64,000 nt of DNA from the NCBI GenBank assembly GCA_964397425.1, contig CAYNID010000003.1, positions 178,606 to 242,605 of the forward strand. The letters run 5' to 3'. The notes beneath the pieces are model-generated. The model ran no database searches, was not told where the DNA came from, and saw only the letters and a program-made list of their open reading frames with translations. The stretch's first letter is position 1, and every line of letters begins with the position of its first letter. The position numbers and the translations under genes are program-made. Origin of the DNA: Hallerella sp964397425. Its GTDB lineage: Bacteria > Fibrobacterota > Fibrobacteria > Fibrobacterales > Fibrobacteraceae. Below are positions 17,224 to 25,697 of the stretch, piece by piece.

Positions 17224-18048
17224 TTAGGCGGCGTCCAGCACCTGGTTGATGTTTGTCGTGCGGAGTTTTGCCAAGGCTTTTTCTTTCACCTGGCGGACGC
17301 GTTCTTTGGAAAGTCCAACCATTTTGCCAATTTCTTTCAAATTCAAATCGGCATCCATGTCTAATCCGTAGTAAAGTCCAATGACTTTGTGTTCTTGGTC
17401 AGAAAGATTGTTCTTCAAGAGAAGTTCAAGAGAAGCCTGCTCGGTGTTTTTTTCAGCGAGCGCGTCTGTCGATTCAGCTGTGGCCGCAATGCAGTCGCCC
17501 AGCGTAGAATCGCCGTCATCGCCGACGGGAGTGTCTAAAGACGTGGAATGGGAACCCATCAGCAGAATTTTTTCAATGTCTTTGGCTTTGTAACGGCTGG
17601 CGCCTTCGAGACTTTCGGGATCAATCGTCAGTTGACCGCCGATGACTTGACGGGTCTTGGACGACATGCGGTTGAAACGGCGCAAAACAAGTTCTTTTTC
17701 GGCGCTGATGCGGACTAAACGCGCTTTTTCGGAAATGGCGCGGGTGATGTTTTGGCGAATCCACCAAACGGCATAACTGATAAATTTGATTTTTTGGTTG
17801 GGATCAAAACGGCGGGCGGCTTCGATAAGGCCCATATTGCCTTCGTTGATGAGTTCGTTGACGTCTAGGCCTTGGCCTTTGTAAAGATTGGCGATGTTGA
17901 CGACGAATTTCAAATTGGATTTGACAAGAAGATCCTGGGCGCGGCGGTTTCCTTCTGCGGAAAGTTTGATTAAGACCTTTTCCTGTTCTCTGGTGAGGAG
18001 GGGGTATTTTGCGATGTCATTCAAGTATTGGAAATAAATGGAATTCAT
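17224..18048 (-). CDS. RNA polymerase sigma-70 factor (RpoD/SigA group)
   Basis: A 274-residue sigma factor without region 1.1. Region 1.2/2.1 starts at YLNDIAKYPLLT, region 2.2-2.4 includes ELINEGNMGLIEAARRF and KFISYAVWWIRQNITRAI, and region 4.2 is LKEIGKMVGLSKERVRQVKEKA. The small size and motif set fit primary or primary-like sigma factors of the Bacteroidota-Fibrobacterota group. Whether it is the housekeeping factor cannot be settled from this window. It has a plausible AGAGG site and a terminator of its own, and faces away from the histidine kinase gene across 182 bases. Confidence 0.88.
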   Translation of the reverse strand: MNSIYFQYLNDIAKYPLLTREQEKVLIKLSAEGNRRAQDLLVKSNLKFVVNIANLYKGQGLDVNELINEGNMGLIEAARRFDPNQKIKFISYAVWWIRQNITRAISEKARLVRISAEKELVLRRFNRMSSKTRQVIGGQLTIDPESLEGASRYKAKDIEKILLMGSHSTSLDTPVGDDGDSTLGDCIAATAESTDALAEKNTEQASLELLLKNNLSDQEHKVIGLYYGLDMDADLNLKEIGKMVGLSKERVRQVKEKALAKLRTTNINQVLDAA

Positions 18049-18230
18049 CTGGACCTCTTTGGCTTTGCAACGGCCTATCCGCTGCCTAAGGCAAATCTAA
18101 TGCCGGGAAAACGGCGAAGTGTCAGGAAGAACCCTTGTTTTGGCAAAACATTCATCGTTTTTTTGTCCGAGTTCATCGGGTTTTTGTCATTTTTCTGTCA
18201 TTTTCGGAGAAATCCAATTATATATGGGGC

Positions 18231-19433
18231 ATGATTCGTTCAGAACAAGATTCGAAATTGCAGGATGATGTGGTTTTTTGGGACTCGATGGCCAGCGTCG
18301 GGCTGGTGGACAAGTCGGAAGTGGATTCTCCGCTGGGTAAAATTCCCGACTGGCTTGTCGGCAAAAAACCGGTTTCGGTCACGTCGCTCCGGCTGATGAT
18401 GTTTTTGTTTGTGTTTTCAATCGGTTTCGTGGGGGCGTCTTCTTTAATCGGGGATGTTTCGGCGTCGGAATTCTGGTGGAAAATGATTGTTCCGACAATC
18501 TGCGTGTTCAATTTTCTGCTGGGATTTTTCATCAATCAGACGTGGCTTGTCCCTAAATTGTATTTCCAACGGCGATTCAAGCTTTTTGTTTTTTTCAATA
18601 TTCTCTACACGGCGTTTTCTGTCGGGCTTCGGGATTTTTCCATCTGGTTCTTTTCTGGGGAATCTGTTTCTTTTTTTGATTATTTGTTTGGAGACAGGAT
18701 AACGCATCCCATTTGGATGGGAATTGTGACTTTGATCGTTTTCTTGCTGATTACGGTTATCATTTGCGCATTCAACGTGTTGCTTCGGCTGGGTGGGATT
18801 TACGCTCAAGAAAACTACATCCGCAGCAGCATGGATAAATTCTTTTTGCAGGCGGATCTCGCGTTTTTGAAACAGCAGCTTTCGCCCCACTTCCTGTTCA
18901 ATACGTTGAACAATATTTCGGCGCTTGTGGATATCGAACCGAAGCTCGCGCAGAAATCCATGAGCCGCCTTTCGACGGTTTTGCGGCAAATGTTGAACGA
19001 GGCGAAAGAAAGCGAAGTTTCGTTAGAAACGGAAATCGACATTTTGGAAAAGTATTGCGAACTGGAAAAATTGCGTTTTGGCGACAACGTGAAATTTTCT
19101 TTCCACGCCGTGACAGAAGATCCTTCGTTGAAAATGGCGCCTTTGATGATGCTCCCCTTGGTGGAAAACGCGTTTAAATACGGCGTGCATCCCTCGGAAC
19201 CCTGCCATATAACGGTTTCAATTTTGGAAAAAGGCGGCAGTTTAGAATGCCGAGTGGAAAATACGATTGTTCCCAAGCCGACATCTTCGCAGACAAAAAG
19301 CGGTATCGGCCTTGCCAATTTGAAACGCCGACTGGAGCTTTGTTATGCGGGGTGTTTCCAATATAAGGCGGAAGTCAGGGATGGCGTTTATATTGGCGAA
19401 CTGAAAATCGATTTGAACGCCAAGCGGAATTAA
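18231..19433 (+). CDS. LytS/YehU-type sensor histidine kinase
   Basis: A 400-residue membrane kinase. Four hydrophobic segments lie between residues about 45 and 215, with no periplasmic sensor domain of note. The kinase part has the His_kinase motif LKQQLSPHFLFNTLNNIS, with the phospho-accepting His, then a divergent ATPase domain (LPLVENAFKYG and GIGLANLKRRL). Kinases of this class normally pair with a LytTR response regulator, but none is adjacent, so the partner must be elsewhere. The ATG at 18231 is preceded by GGGG and a TATATA-like -10 element. Its end overlaps the convergent Rrf2 gene by four bases. Confidence 0.88.
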   Translation: MIRSEQDSKLQDDVVFWDSMASVGLVDKSEVDSPLGKIPDWLVGKKPVSVTSLRLMMFLFVFSIGFVGASSLIGDVSASEFWWKMIVPTICVFNFLLGFFINQTWLVPKLYFQRRFKLFVFFNILYTAFSVGLRDFSIWFFSGESVSFFDYLFGDRITHPIWMGIVTLIVFLLITVIICAFNVLLRLGGIYAQENYIRSSMDKFFLQADLAFLKQQLSPHFLFNTLNNISALVDIEPKLAQKSMSRLSTVLRQMLNEAKESEVSLETEIDILEKYCELEKLRFGDNVKFSFHAVTEDPSLKMAPLMMLPLVENAFKYGVHPSEPCHITVSILEKGGSLECRVENTIVPKPTSSQTKSGIGLANLKRRLELCYAGCFQYKAEVRDGVYIGELKIDLNAKRN

Positions 19434-19861
19434 ATGTAATACATGTAACCCTGCTTCCCGGCGTTCGGGGAAAGTTTGTCCAGGGTGAGTTCGCCTAAAA
19501 CGTTTTCAATGGCGCGGTCTATTTTTTGGTAAAGTCCAATGCGGATTGCGCTGCGGTATGGGGTTTCGTTGTCGGACGGTAGCGGCGGGTCGACAATTGT
19601 CAAATCGCCCTCTAAATCGCGGAGAACGTCGGATATGCGAATTTCGGACGCCGGTTTTGCAAGCAAGAAGCCGCCACCAGAGCCTTTTATGGAGCGGATG
19701 TAGCCAGCGCGTTTCAAGACGACGGCGATTTGTCCGAGATAGGCTGCGGAAATTTGTTGGCGGTTTGAAATTTCTGCGAGAGTCGTGTGTTCGCCCGGAG
19801 ACTGGTTTGCGATATCCGTTAAAAACCGAATTCCGTAGCGGCCTTTGGTTGAAATTTTCAT
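19430..19861 (-). CDS. Rrf2-family regulator without cluster cysteines
   Basis: A 143-residue regulator. The Rrf2 winged helix is clear: MKISTKGRYGIRFLTDIA, then ISAAYLGQIAVVLKRAGYI and GSGGGFLLAKPASEIRISDVL. The loop that carries three cysteines in IscR holds none here (DLTIVDPPLPSDNETPYRS), so it should not bind an Fe-S cluster in the usual way. It follows the cysteine-bearing paralogue with an ATGA overlap at 19858-19861 and is therefore coupled to it. Possibly the two regulate together; target genes are unknown. Confidence 0.88.
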   Translation of the reverse strand: MKISTKGRYGIRFLTDIANQSPGEHTTLAEISNRQQISAAYLGQIAVVLKRAGYIRSIKGSGGGFLLAKPASEIRISDVLRDLEGDLTIVDPPLPSDNETPYRSAIRIGLYQKIDRAIENVLGELTLDKLSPNAGKQGYMYYI

Positions 19862-20286
19862 CCGTAATATTCCCCCACCACGCCGCGGAAAACGTTTGCC
19901 AAATCTTCGAGGGTGATGGATTTTAAAATCTCGGCAAATGTGGAATCGACCTTTTCCCAAACAGGCTTGGTTTTGCAGGTCTCTGCAAAATGGCAATGTT
20001 CTTTTTGCAGGCAGGGCACCGCGCTGAGGGACGTTTCTGTCGCGACAAGAATGTCGTAAGCGTTGATTTCTTTTAGGGGCTTTGAAAGCTGATAGCCGCC
20101 ACTTGCTCCGCGGGATCCGCTGACGATTCCCGCTTTCTTTAGCGGAATGAACAATTGTTCCAGATAGCCTTCGGAAATGGAGGTCTTTTGGGAAATCCAA
20201 TGGATGCTGTTCGGTTTATCGGATGGATTTGTGGCGATGCACAAAAGCGCTTCGAGCGAATATTGTCCTCGAGTGGAAATTTTCAT
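19858..20286 (-). CDS. Rrf2-family regulator with IscR-like cysteine triad
   Basis: A 142-residue regulator starting MKISTRGQYSLEALL, with recognition region ISEGYLEQLFIPLKKAGIV and wing GASGGYQLSKPLKEI. It carries CLQKEHCHFAETCK, a Cys-x5-Cys-x5-Cys motif with the spacing IscR uses to bind a [2Fe-2S] cluster, so it probably senses iron-sulfur status, oxidative stress or NO. No isc or suf genes are adjacent. The start at 20286 overlaps the stop of the outer-membrane protein gene (ATGA), and its own stop overlaps the next regulator. Confidence 0.88.
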   Translation of the reverse strand: MKISTRGQYSLEALLCIATNPSDKPNSIHWISQKTSISEGYLEQLFIPLKKAGIVSGSRGASGGYQLSKPLKEINAYDILVATETSLSAVPCLQKEHCHFAETCKTKPVWEKVDSTFAEILKSITLEDLANVFRGVVGEYYG

Positions 20287-20831
20287 CTGCTGACGTCGAT
20301 GGCTTTTAATCCCGGACGGGAATTTGCGAACAGGATGCCGATTGAAACGCCAAATCCGTGGTCGACGTCTTTGGCGAAAGTCCATTGGTAAGCGCCCTTG
20401 ATTCGAAGCGAGAAAAAGGATTCGCGGAAAAAGTACAAGCCGGCGTTCGCTTCGACGGAGGGACCGATTCTGTCGCCGAAATCATTGGCGAAGTCGTCTT
20501 CGGGGATGGTGTTGAGCCCCGCCATTCCGCCGATGAATGGAGCGATGTCCGTGGGGAGCAGCTGTTGTTGAAGACCGATTTTTACATTGAATCCGTTGCC
20601 CGGAAAGGAGTAGCCGATGTCCCCGGTGACGCTTGTGTAAGGTAAAATTTGAAGATTGGCGATGAAATTTGTCTCGCCAAAGGCGGAGCGTTCATCGCTC
20701 CAGGATTTGCTGACCGGTCTGAAAAAGGCGCCTTCCAGGCCGAAGCTGGAAAATGAGTTGTAAACAGGAGTGCCTTCTCCGGCGAAAACGGTCGCTAGCG
20801 AAAGAAGGGTGAAAATCAGGAACTTTTTCAT
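20283..20831 (-). CDS. putative outer-membrane beta-barrel protein
   Basis: A 182-residue protein starting MKKFLIFTLLSLATVFAGEG, a clear signal peptide. The mature part alternates short amphipathic strands with Gly-rich turns (FGLEGAFFRPVS, FNVKIGLQQQLL, FIGGMAGLN, GFGVSIGILF), as in small porin-like barrels. I recognise no named family. It is the first gene of a three-gene unit with the two Rrf2 regulators, joined by ATGA overlaps, so its expression may report on or feed back to them. I start it at 20831; an upstream ATG ten codons earlier gives a poorer signal peptide. Confidence 0.65.
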   Translation of the reverse strand: MKKFLIFTLLSLATVFAGEGTPVYNSFSSFGLEGAFFRPVSKSWSDERSAFGETNFIANLQILPYTSVTGDIGYSFPGNGFNVKIGLQQQLLPTDIAPFIGGMAGLNTIPEDDFANDFGDRIGPSVEANAGLYFFRESFFSLRIKGAYQWTFAKDVDHGFGVSIGILFANSRPGLKAIDVSR

Positions 20832-20996
20832 CGGATTCTCCAAAAGCAGAACTTCTGCCATGCTGCAAAATTAGGAAAAATTCAAGTATCACACTAGGAA
20901 ATTGAATTACTGTCGGATAAACGGCGCAAATGTTCGCCCGAAATGAAATCTTTTTATATTTTTGCGAAATCAAAAATATTCAACAAAAGGGTCATT

Positions 20997-21608
20997 ATGT
21001 CCAAAACATTCCGCTTTTTAATTCTCTGCGCTTCTGCGCTCGCCCTGGTCGCCTGCTCTGGCAGCGGCAAAAAAGTCACCCGTATTGAATCGGATTCCGT
21101 AACGGATCTTTCGGGCAAGTGGAACGATACCGATTCCCGCCTTGTCGCCGAAGAAATGATTCAGGATTGCATCGCGCGCCCGTGGTATGGCAAATTGCTG
21201 CAGAACAAGAACGGTGAACTTCCGACTGTTGTCATCGGCAGCGTCCGCAACAAGAGCCACGAACACATCAACGTGGAAACTTTTGTCAAGGATATGCAGC
21301 GCGCCCTCATCAATTCGGGCAAGGTGGACTTTGTCGCCAATGCGGAAGAACGTGGAGAACTCCGCGCGGAACTCGCCTCCCAGTCCGGCAATGCTACGGA
21401 AGAAACCCGCAAGGAAGCCGGTCAAGAAATTGGAGCGGACCTGATGCTTACGGGTAGCTTGAACTCCATCGTGGACCAGGAAGGCGGCGAACAGGTCGTG
21501 TTCTATCAGATTGATCTTCAGCTCGTTGACATTCAAACGCATAAAACGGTTTGGATTGGCGACAAGAAAATCAAGAAGTACATGAGCCGCAGCTCTGTGA
21601 AAATGTAA
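20997..21608 (+). CDS. lpoB: penicillin-binding protein activator LpoB-like lipoprotein
   Basis: A 203-residue lipoprotein (LVAC lipobox, Cys20). The core matches LpoB: PTVVIGSVRNKSHEHIN, VDFVANAEERGELRAEL, EIGADLMLTGSLNSIV and DIQTHKTVWIGDKKIKK. LpoB reaches from the outer membrane to switch on class A penicillin-binding proteins. The start at 20997 has an AAAGGG site. The next gene, 12 bases away, is a COG3014 lipoprotein, a common partner of LpoB genes. A class A PBP is present at 55170-58349, about 34 kb away. Confidence 0.87.
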   Translation: MSKTFRFLILCASALALVACSGSGKKVTRIESDSVTDLSGKWNDTDSRLVAEEMIQDCIARPWYGKLLQNKNGELPTVVIGSVRNKSHEHINVETFVKDMQRALINSGKVDFVANAEERGELRAELASQSGNATEETRKEAGQEIGADLMLTGSLNSIVDQEGGEQVVFYQIDLQLVDIQTHKTVWIGDKKIKKYMSRSSVKM

Positions 21609-21620
21609 TCGGACGGCACC

Positions 21621-23033
21621 ATGCTTAAAATTCGCTTTTCCCTGATAACTCTTTGTGCGTTTTTGTTTGCTGCGTGTGCCAACAAATCGATGACGCGGTA
21701 CGAAACGCTTTCCGAGCCTTTGGCGAAAGGCGGATTTTCTGCAGCGATTGACGCTGTTCAGAAAAAGAAAGACGATCTTTACGGTTCCAATACGGAATTT
21801 CTTTATTACTTTGATTTGGCAACGCTTTCCCATTACAATGGGGACTTTCGAAAAAGTGCGGACGCATTTGAAAAAGCGAAGCAAATCTACGAGGATTTAT
21901 ACACGAAGTCCGTTTCCAACGAAGCGGCTTCGCTGTTGACCAATGACAATGTTCGGCCCTATCGGGCGAGGCCGTTTGAAATTCTTTCCCTCTACGAAAT
22001 GAATATTGTCAATTATTTGGCTTTGAACGATTTGGATGGGGCTTTAGTGGAGGCGCGCGCCGCGGATGTCGCGCTCCAGTCGCTTTATCAAAAGGATAAC
22101 GGTAAAACAAATGACGCGGGTTATTTGCGCTATCTGATTGCGATTGTTTATGAAATGGATGGAGATGGGGATAACGCCGCTATCGCTTATTATAAGGCGG
22201 CACGTGCTTACGAAGAAGAACCGACGAAGCTCCCGGCCGAGGCGCAGGCTTTTATTCTGAAGCGGCTTGAACAAAGCGGTCGCGGCGATGATGTCCATTC
22301 GCTGAAACTTCCGAATGCGAATATCCCAGCCCATATTCCAGAAGCGCAAGACAAAGCGGATGGGGAAATTTTGGTCATCGGTTATGCGGGGCACAGCGCC
22401 ATCTTGGGCGAATGGATGCTTTCGGGAACTTACGTCCGCGGCGGAGTTTTGAACGTGATGGGAAAAAATCCGCAATCGGGTAAAGTGGAAAGTTTGACGA
22501 TTCCGTTCCCGGCCAGTGCCATCGGCTCGCACGGTGGAACGACATTTTCGGTGACAATCGCCGTGCCGGAACGAAAGGATGTTCCCCATCAAGTGGAAAA
22601 TTTTGAAGTGGCTTTGGACAATCACAAGTTGAATTACCGCCCGGAGATTTTTTTGGACAACACGCGGAACTTGGAAAAAAATTTGAGCGAAGAACGGGCG
22701 ACGACTTTGGGGCGTACGGCTGTTCGGGTTTTGACGCGTACGATTGCCGCCCAGCAGGCGAAAAAACAAATGGAATCGGATAACTTGCTGCTGAATCTGG
22801 TGACTAGCATAGGAACGGATGTCGCCGCTGGTCAATTGGAACAGGCCGATTTGCGCGTGGCGCTATTCTTGCCGCACGAAGTCCGCTTCACGCGGATTCC
22901 GGCTGCTCCCGGAATGCACAATGTGACTGTTTTGGCGACGAACAAAAACGGCAGTGCGACGAAAAAGTATCAGTTTACAGTAAATGTCAAGCCGGGCAGT
23001 AAAGCGGTCGTTGTCGTTCCCGCCATTCATTAA
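21621..23033 (+). CDS. COG3014-family TPR-like lipoprotein
   Basis: A 470-residue lipoprotein (FAAC lipobox, Cys19). Residues about 40-220 are helical repeats (FAKGGFSAAI-type repeats, then FEILSLYEMNIVNYLALND and LDGALVEARAADVA). The second half is beta-rich (DGEILVIGYAGHSA, then a long extracytoplasmic domain). The family is found next to lpoB in many Gram-negative bacteria and its role is unknown. Here it follows lpoB by 12 bases in the same direction, supporting a shared function at the cell wall or outer membrane. Confidence 0.8.
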   Translation: MLKIRFSLITLCAFLFAACANKSMTRYETLSEPLAKGGFSAAIDAVQKKKDDLYGSNTEFLYYFDLATLSHYNGDFRKSADAFEKAKQIYEDLYTKSVSNEAASLLTNDNVRPYRARPFEILSLYEMNIVNYLALNDLDGALVEARAADVALQSLYQKDNGKTNDAGYLRYLIAIVYEMDGDGDNAAIAYYKAARAYEEEPTKLPAEAQAFILKRLEQSGRGDDVHSLKLPNANIPAHIPEAQDKADGEILVIGYAGHSAILGEWMLSGTYVRGGVLNVMGKNPQSGKVESLTIPFPASAIGSHGGTTFSVTIAVPERKDVPHQVENFEVALDNHKLNYRPEIFLDNTRNLEKNLSEERATTLGRTAVRVLTRTIAAQQAKKQMESDNLLLNLVTSIGTDVAAGQLEQADLRVALFLPHEVRFTRIPAAPGMHNVTVLATNKNGSATKKYQFTVNVKPGSKAVVVVPAIH

Positions 23034-23073
23034 TGAAATTCAAGCTTGGGCGTGGACTCTTGAAAAGTCCGCG

Positions 23074-23760
23074 TCAAGATTCTCCGAGGAGCAATGCGGC
23101 GAGTTCGGTGAAATTTTGGGCGCATCTGCGACCGTTTCGGATTTCACCGAATAAAACGCCTTCCATTCCGATATTCAACGCGCCTTCGATGTCGCGGGAG
23201 TCGTTGTCGCCGACCATGATGGCTTCTGACGGGGATACGGAGAGCTTTTGCAAAATGCTGAGGAACATCAAAGGGGAAGGCTTGTCGGCTCCGACTTCTT
23301 CGCTGACGGTAATTTTGTCAAAAACGCCTTGTAATCCGAGCTTTTGAATCTTTCGCAATTGGATGTGGAGAGTTAAGTCTGAGCAGAGTCCCAGAGAAAT
23401 GCCGTTTGATTTCAATCTTTTCAGCAAATTCAACGCGCCGGGGAAAATTTCCATCTTGTCGAGGTAAGCGTTCCAATAAGCGTTGTACATCGGGATGGCG
23501 TGCGTGTCCGATTGTAAATTCAACAGTTCGCACATCCGGTGGTAAAACAAAATGCGGTTGTGCCCGGCCGCTGTCAGCGGGTTCGCCTTTTTGACCGCTT
23601 TGTCGCATTCTATGTAAAGTGCGGAGTAGGATTCGAATGGGATTGTGTAAAAGTCGTACAAGTAATTGTATACGGCTTTTCTGCCTGCGGAGTCACACGG
23701 AGAATAGGGGTAGAGCGTGTTGTCCAGATCGAAAATGACGGCTTTGGGTAAGGGTTTCAT
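23074..23760 (-). CDS. HAD-superfamily hydrolase (pyrimidine 5'-nucleotidase-like)
   Basis: A 228-residue protein with all four HAD motifs: AVIFDLDNTLYPYSP (nucleophile and acid Asp), SLGLCSDLT (Thr/Ser), GADKPSPLMF (Lys) and AIMVGDNDSRDIEGA (acidic). A helical cap lies between motifs I and II. The DNTLYP start is like the yeast SDT1 and bacterial nucleotidase branch, but many HAD proteins share it, so the substrate is open. The start codon overlaps the stop of the upstream DUF3943 gene (ATGA). It converges on the COG3014 gene, with an imperfect hairpin in the 40-base gap. Confidence 0.82.
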   Translation of the reverse strand: MKPLPKAVIFDLDNTLYPYSPCDSAGRKAVYNYLYDFYTIPFESYSALYIECDKAVKKANPLTAAGHNRILFYHRMCELLNLQSDTHAIPMYNAYWNAYLDKMEIFPGALNLLKRLKSNGISLGLCSDLTLHIQLRKIQKLGLQGVFDKITVSEEVGADKPSPLMFLSILQKLSVSPSEAIMVGDNDSRDIEGALNIGMEGVLFGEIRNGRRCAQNFTELAALLLGES

Positions 23761-25217
23761 ATCTTGTAGCGGACGTAAGCTCCGACGGCGTGCATTGTCC
23801 GCGACATCGGTTCTACGCGTTCGTAGGCGGCGATTTTAGCGTAGGAATTGAGGCGCAATCCGACAGCGAAATCTTTGGGCAGCGCAAGTTCCAGCCCCGC
23901 ATTGTTGAAAATGACGAAGTCATAGCCGTTAGTCCCGTAGTGAGGTTCTGTATTCGGCCAGCTGCGGAAAAGGAATGCGGAAATGTAGTTGAAAAAGCGA
24001 ATTCGGTTGGCGAAAGTCAATTCGATGGAGGCTTTGTAATTGAAGCCCAGACTGTATTGGTAGTCGCGGGTCTTTTGATAAGTGGAATCGGATTTGGCCA
24101 AGACTTCGTCATAGTTGAAATCGGAAGAGCCCAAAAGAATGTAAGAGGGCATGTGGCTCATGCGGAAGTGGAATTTTTCGGAAAGGTTGACGCTGACGTC
24201 GGCTCCAAGGCCGATGGACAGGGCGGACATTTCGACCAGGTCTCCGTAGAACGTGTCAAAATGTAAATAAGTTCCCAAATCAATCCAGTTTTCGCTGTTT
24301 GCGTGCAGATTCATGTTGGCCAACTTTCCTACCGAGGACACCCGCATCATCATGCCGTCTTCGCTTTGATCCTGGCTGAAAGAAAAGGTGAAATATTCGA
24401 ATGGCTGCCGAATTTTCCGGTTGGGCAGTCCATAGACCAATTCTAACCCATAAGAAACGGAGGGCGAATTCCAGTCGTTGTTGGAGCGGTCGTCGGCATC
24501 TTGATCGTAGCGGTATTCGTTTCCGAAACGCTGTCCGAATCCGGCGAGGACGGACCATTCCATGGGAGCGTATCCGGGGTTTGTCGGGCTTGGACCGTTG
24601 AACCATTCTTGAATGTAGGCAAGAGGACTTGCGGCGAAACCGAAAAGGTTTTCGAGGATTCCCGCATCCGGTTTTGCCAAAACGCGGGAAGAAATCCGGT
24701 AGAGCATTTCACCGTAAATGGTTCCGCCGACACTTGTGGCTATCAAATCGTTCGGGGCGGGATATTCTGTTTCGCAGAACATTTCCCAAATATAAGAGCC
24801 TGTCAGCGCAAAAAAGTAGCTTTCGTAAAAGCCGTATCCGGCGGAACGCGCCGAAGAATAATACATGGATCCTTGGTAAGGGTGCCCGAAAAAGTTGATG
24901 GCGAAATGGTTGTCGTCCCATTTCCAGCCTTCCCTGTAATTGCGTTTCCAGTAAGAGGGGCCCGTTTTCGCGTAATCTTTTTGCAGAACGTAACGGTCCC
25001 AACCCCAGACAAAGATGTCTTGCAAAATGATTTCGGTGAATGGAAAGATGACCGGCAGTTTTTTGCCGACGGGGCCGCGGGGCGTGAATTCCGGAATTTC
25101 GGACGTTTTGTTCACGGAATCCGCTGTGGCGGCATTTGGCGTCGGTGTGGCGCTAGAATCCGCAAAGGCAAAAACGGATACCAGGAGAATGGAAAGAATG
25201 CCGGGCAAAATTCTCAT
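23757..25217 (-). CDS. DUF3943-type outer-membrane protein
   Basis: A 486-residue protein beginning MRILPGILSILLVSVFAFA, a signal peptide. Residues about 90-210 (HFAINFFGHPYQGSMYY, SAGYGFYESYFFALTGSY, DLIATSVGGTIYGEMLYR) match the conserved core of DUF3943 proteins; the rest consists of amphipathic strands typical of a beta-barrel and ends in an aromatic-rich strand (VGAYVRYKI). Function unknown. The start at 25217 is chosen because it gives the signal peptide; an open frame further upstream has none. Coupled to the HAD gene by an ATGA overlap. Confidence 0.72.
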   Translation of the reverse strand: MRILPGILSILLVSVFAFADSSATPTPNAATADSVNKTSEIPEFTPRGPVGKKLPVIFPFTEIILQDIFVWGWDRYVLQKDYAKTGPSYWKRNYREGWKWDDNHFAINFFGHPYQGSMYYSSARSAGYGFYESYFFALTGSYIWEMFCETEYPAPNDLIATSVGGTIYGEMLYRISSRVLAKPDAGILENLFGFAASPLAYIQEWFNGPSPTNPGYAPMEWSVLAGFGQRFGNEYRYDQDADDRSNNDWNSPSVSYGLELVYGLPNRKIRQPFEYFTFSFSQDQSEDGMMMRVSSVGKLANMNLHANSENWIDLGTYLHFDTFYGDLVEMSALSIGLGADVSVNLSEKFHFRMSHMPSYILLGSSDFNYDEVLAKSDSTYQKTRDYQYSLGFNYKASIELTFANRIRFFNYISAFLFRSWPNTEPHYGTNGYDFVIFNNAGLELALPKDFAVGLRLNSYAKIAAYERVEPMSRTMHAVGAYVRYKI

Positions 25218-25362
25218 GATGGTCCAAAAATGCTTTTTTTGAATGAATTTTGCAGGGTAGCGGCGATAAAAATGTTTATTTTGATGATAAGAGGCGGGAG
25301 ATTCCGCCAGCTTTGGGCTGTGGGGTGAAATTTTCGGTGGAATTTCTATATTATGCGGCACA

Positions 25363-25683
25363 ATGCCTTTATGTCTTGAAAAAGAACAGCTGGAAATTGT
25401 CCAGCGGATTTTGAATATCCATTTCACCGGATTGGAAGTCGATGCTTATGGTTCAAGGGTTTCTGGAAAGGATTTGACTCCGGAGTCCGCGTTGAATGTG
25501 GTCGTACTTTCTTCGAAACCGATACCTCTTGAAGAAATGGTGGCCGTAGAAAAAGCGTTTGCCGACAGCGGTCTTCCGTTCCGGGTTGACATTGTGGATG
25601 GGGCAAAACTCACCGAAAGCATGCAGAAAAGCATCAAGAAAGAACACATCGTCATTCAAGAAGCGGAATCCGGCGAAGGCTAA
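25363..25683 (+). CDS. nucleotidyltransferase-like protein with lost catalytic Asp pair
   Basis: A 106-residue protein that reads as a minimal nucleotidyltransferase (MNT) domain: an N-terminal helix, then LEVDAYGSRVSGKD, a strand SALNVVVLSS, and LPFRVDIVDGAKL, ending IKKEHIVIQEA. In active enzymes the strand after GSRxxG carries SDLDL with two metal-binding Asp; here it is SALNV, so both are gone, while the third Asp (VDIVD) remains. Such domains usually pair with a HEPN protein, but none is adjacent. No ribosome-binding site is seen, and a TATATT box ends 10 bases before the ATG, so the message may be leaderless. Confidence 0.65.
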   Translation: MPLCLEKEQLEIVQRILNIHFTGLEVDAYGSRVSGKDLTPESALNVVVLSSKPIPLEEMVAVEKAFADSGLPFRVDIVDGAKLTESMQKSIKKEHIVIQEAESGEG

Positions 25684-25697
25684 TCAACAGGGAGCTT

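Noticed and set aside
21018..21884. 288-codon open frame opposite lpoB
   Set aside because: A shadow of lpoB and the COG3014 gene; it is rich in Arg, Phe and His as expected for antisense frames.
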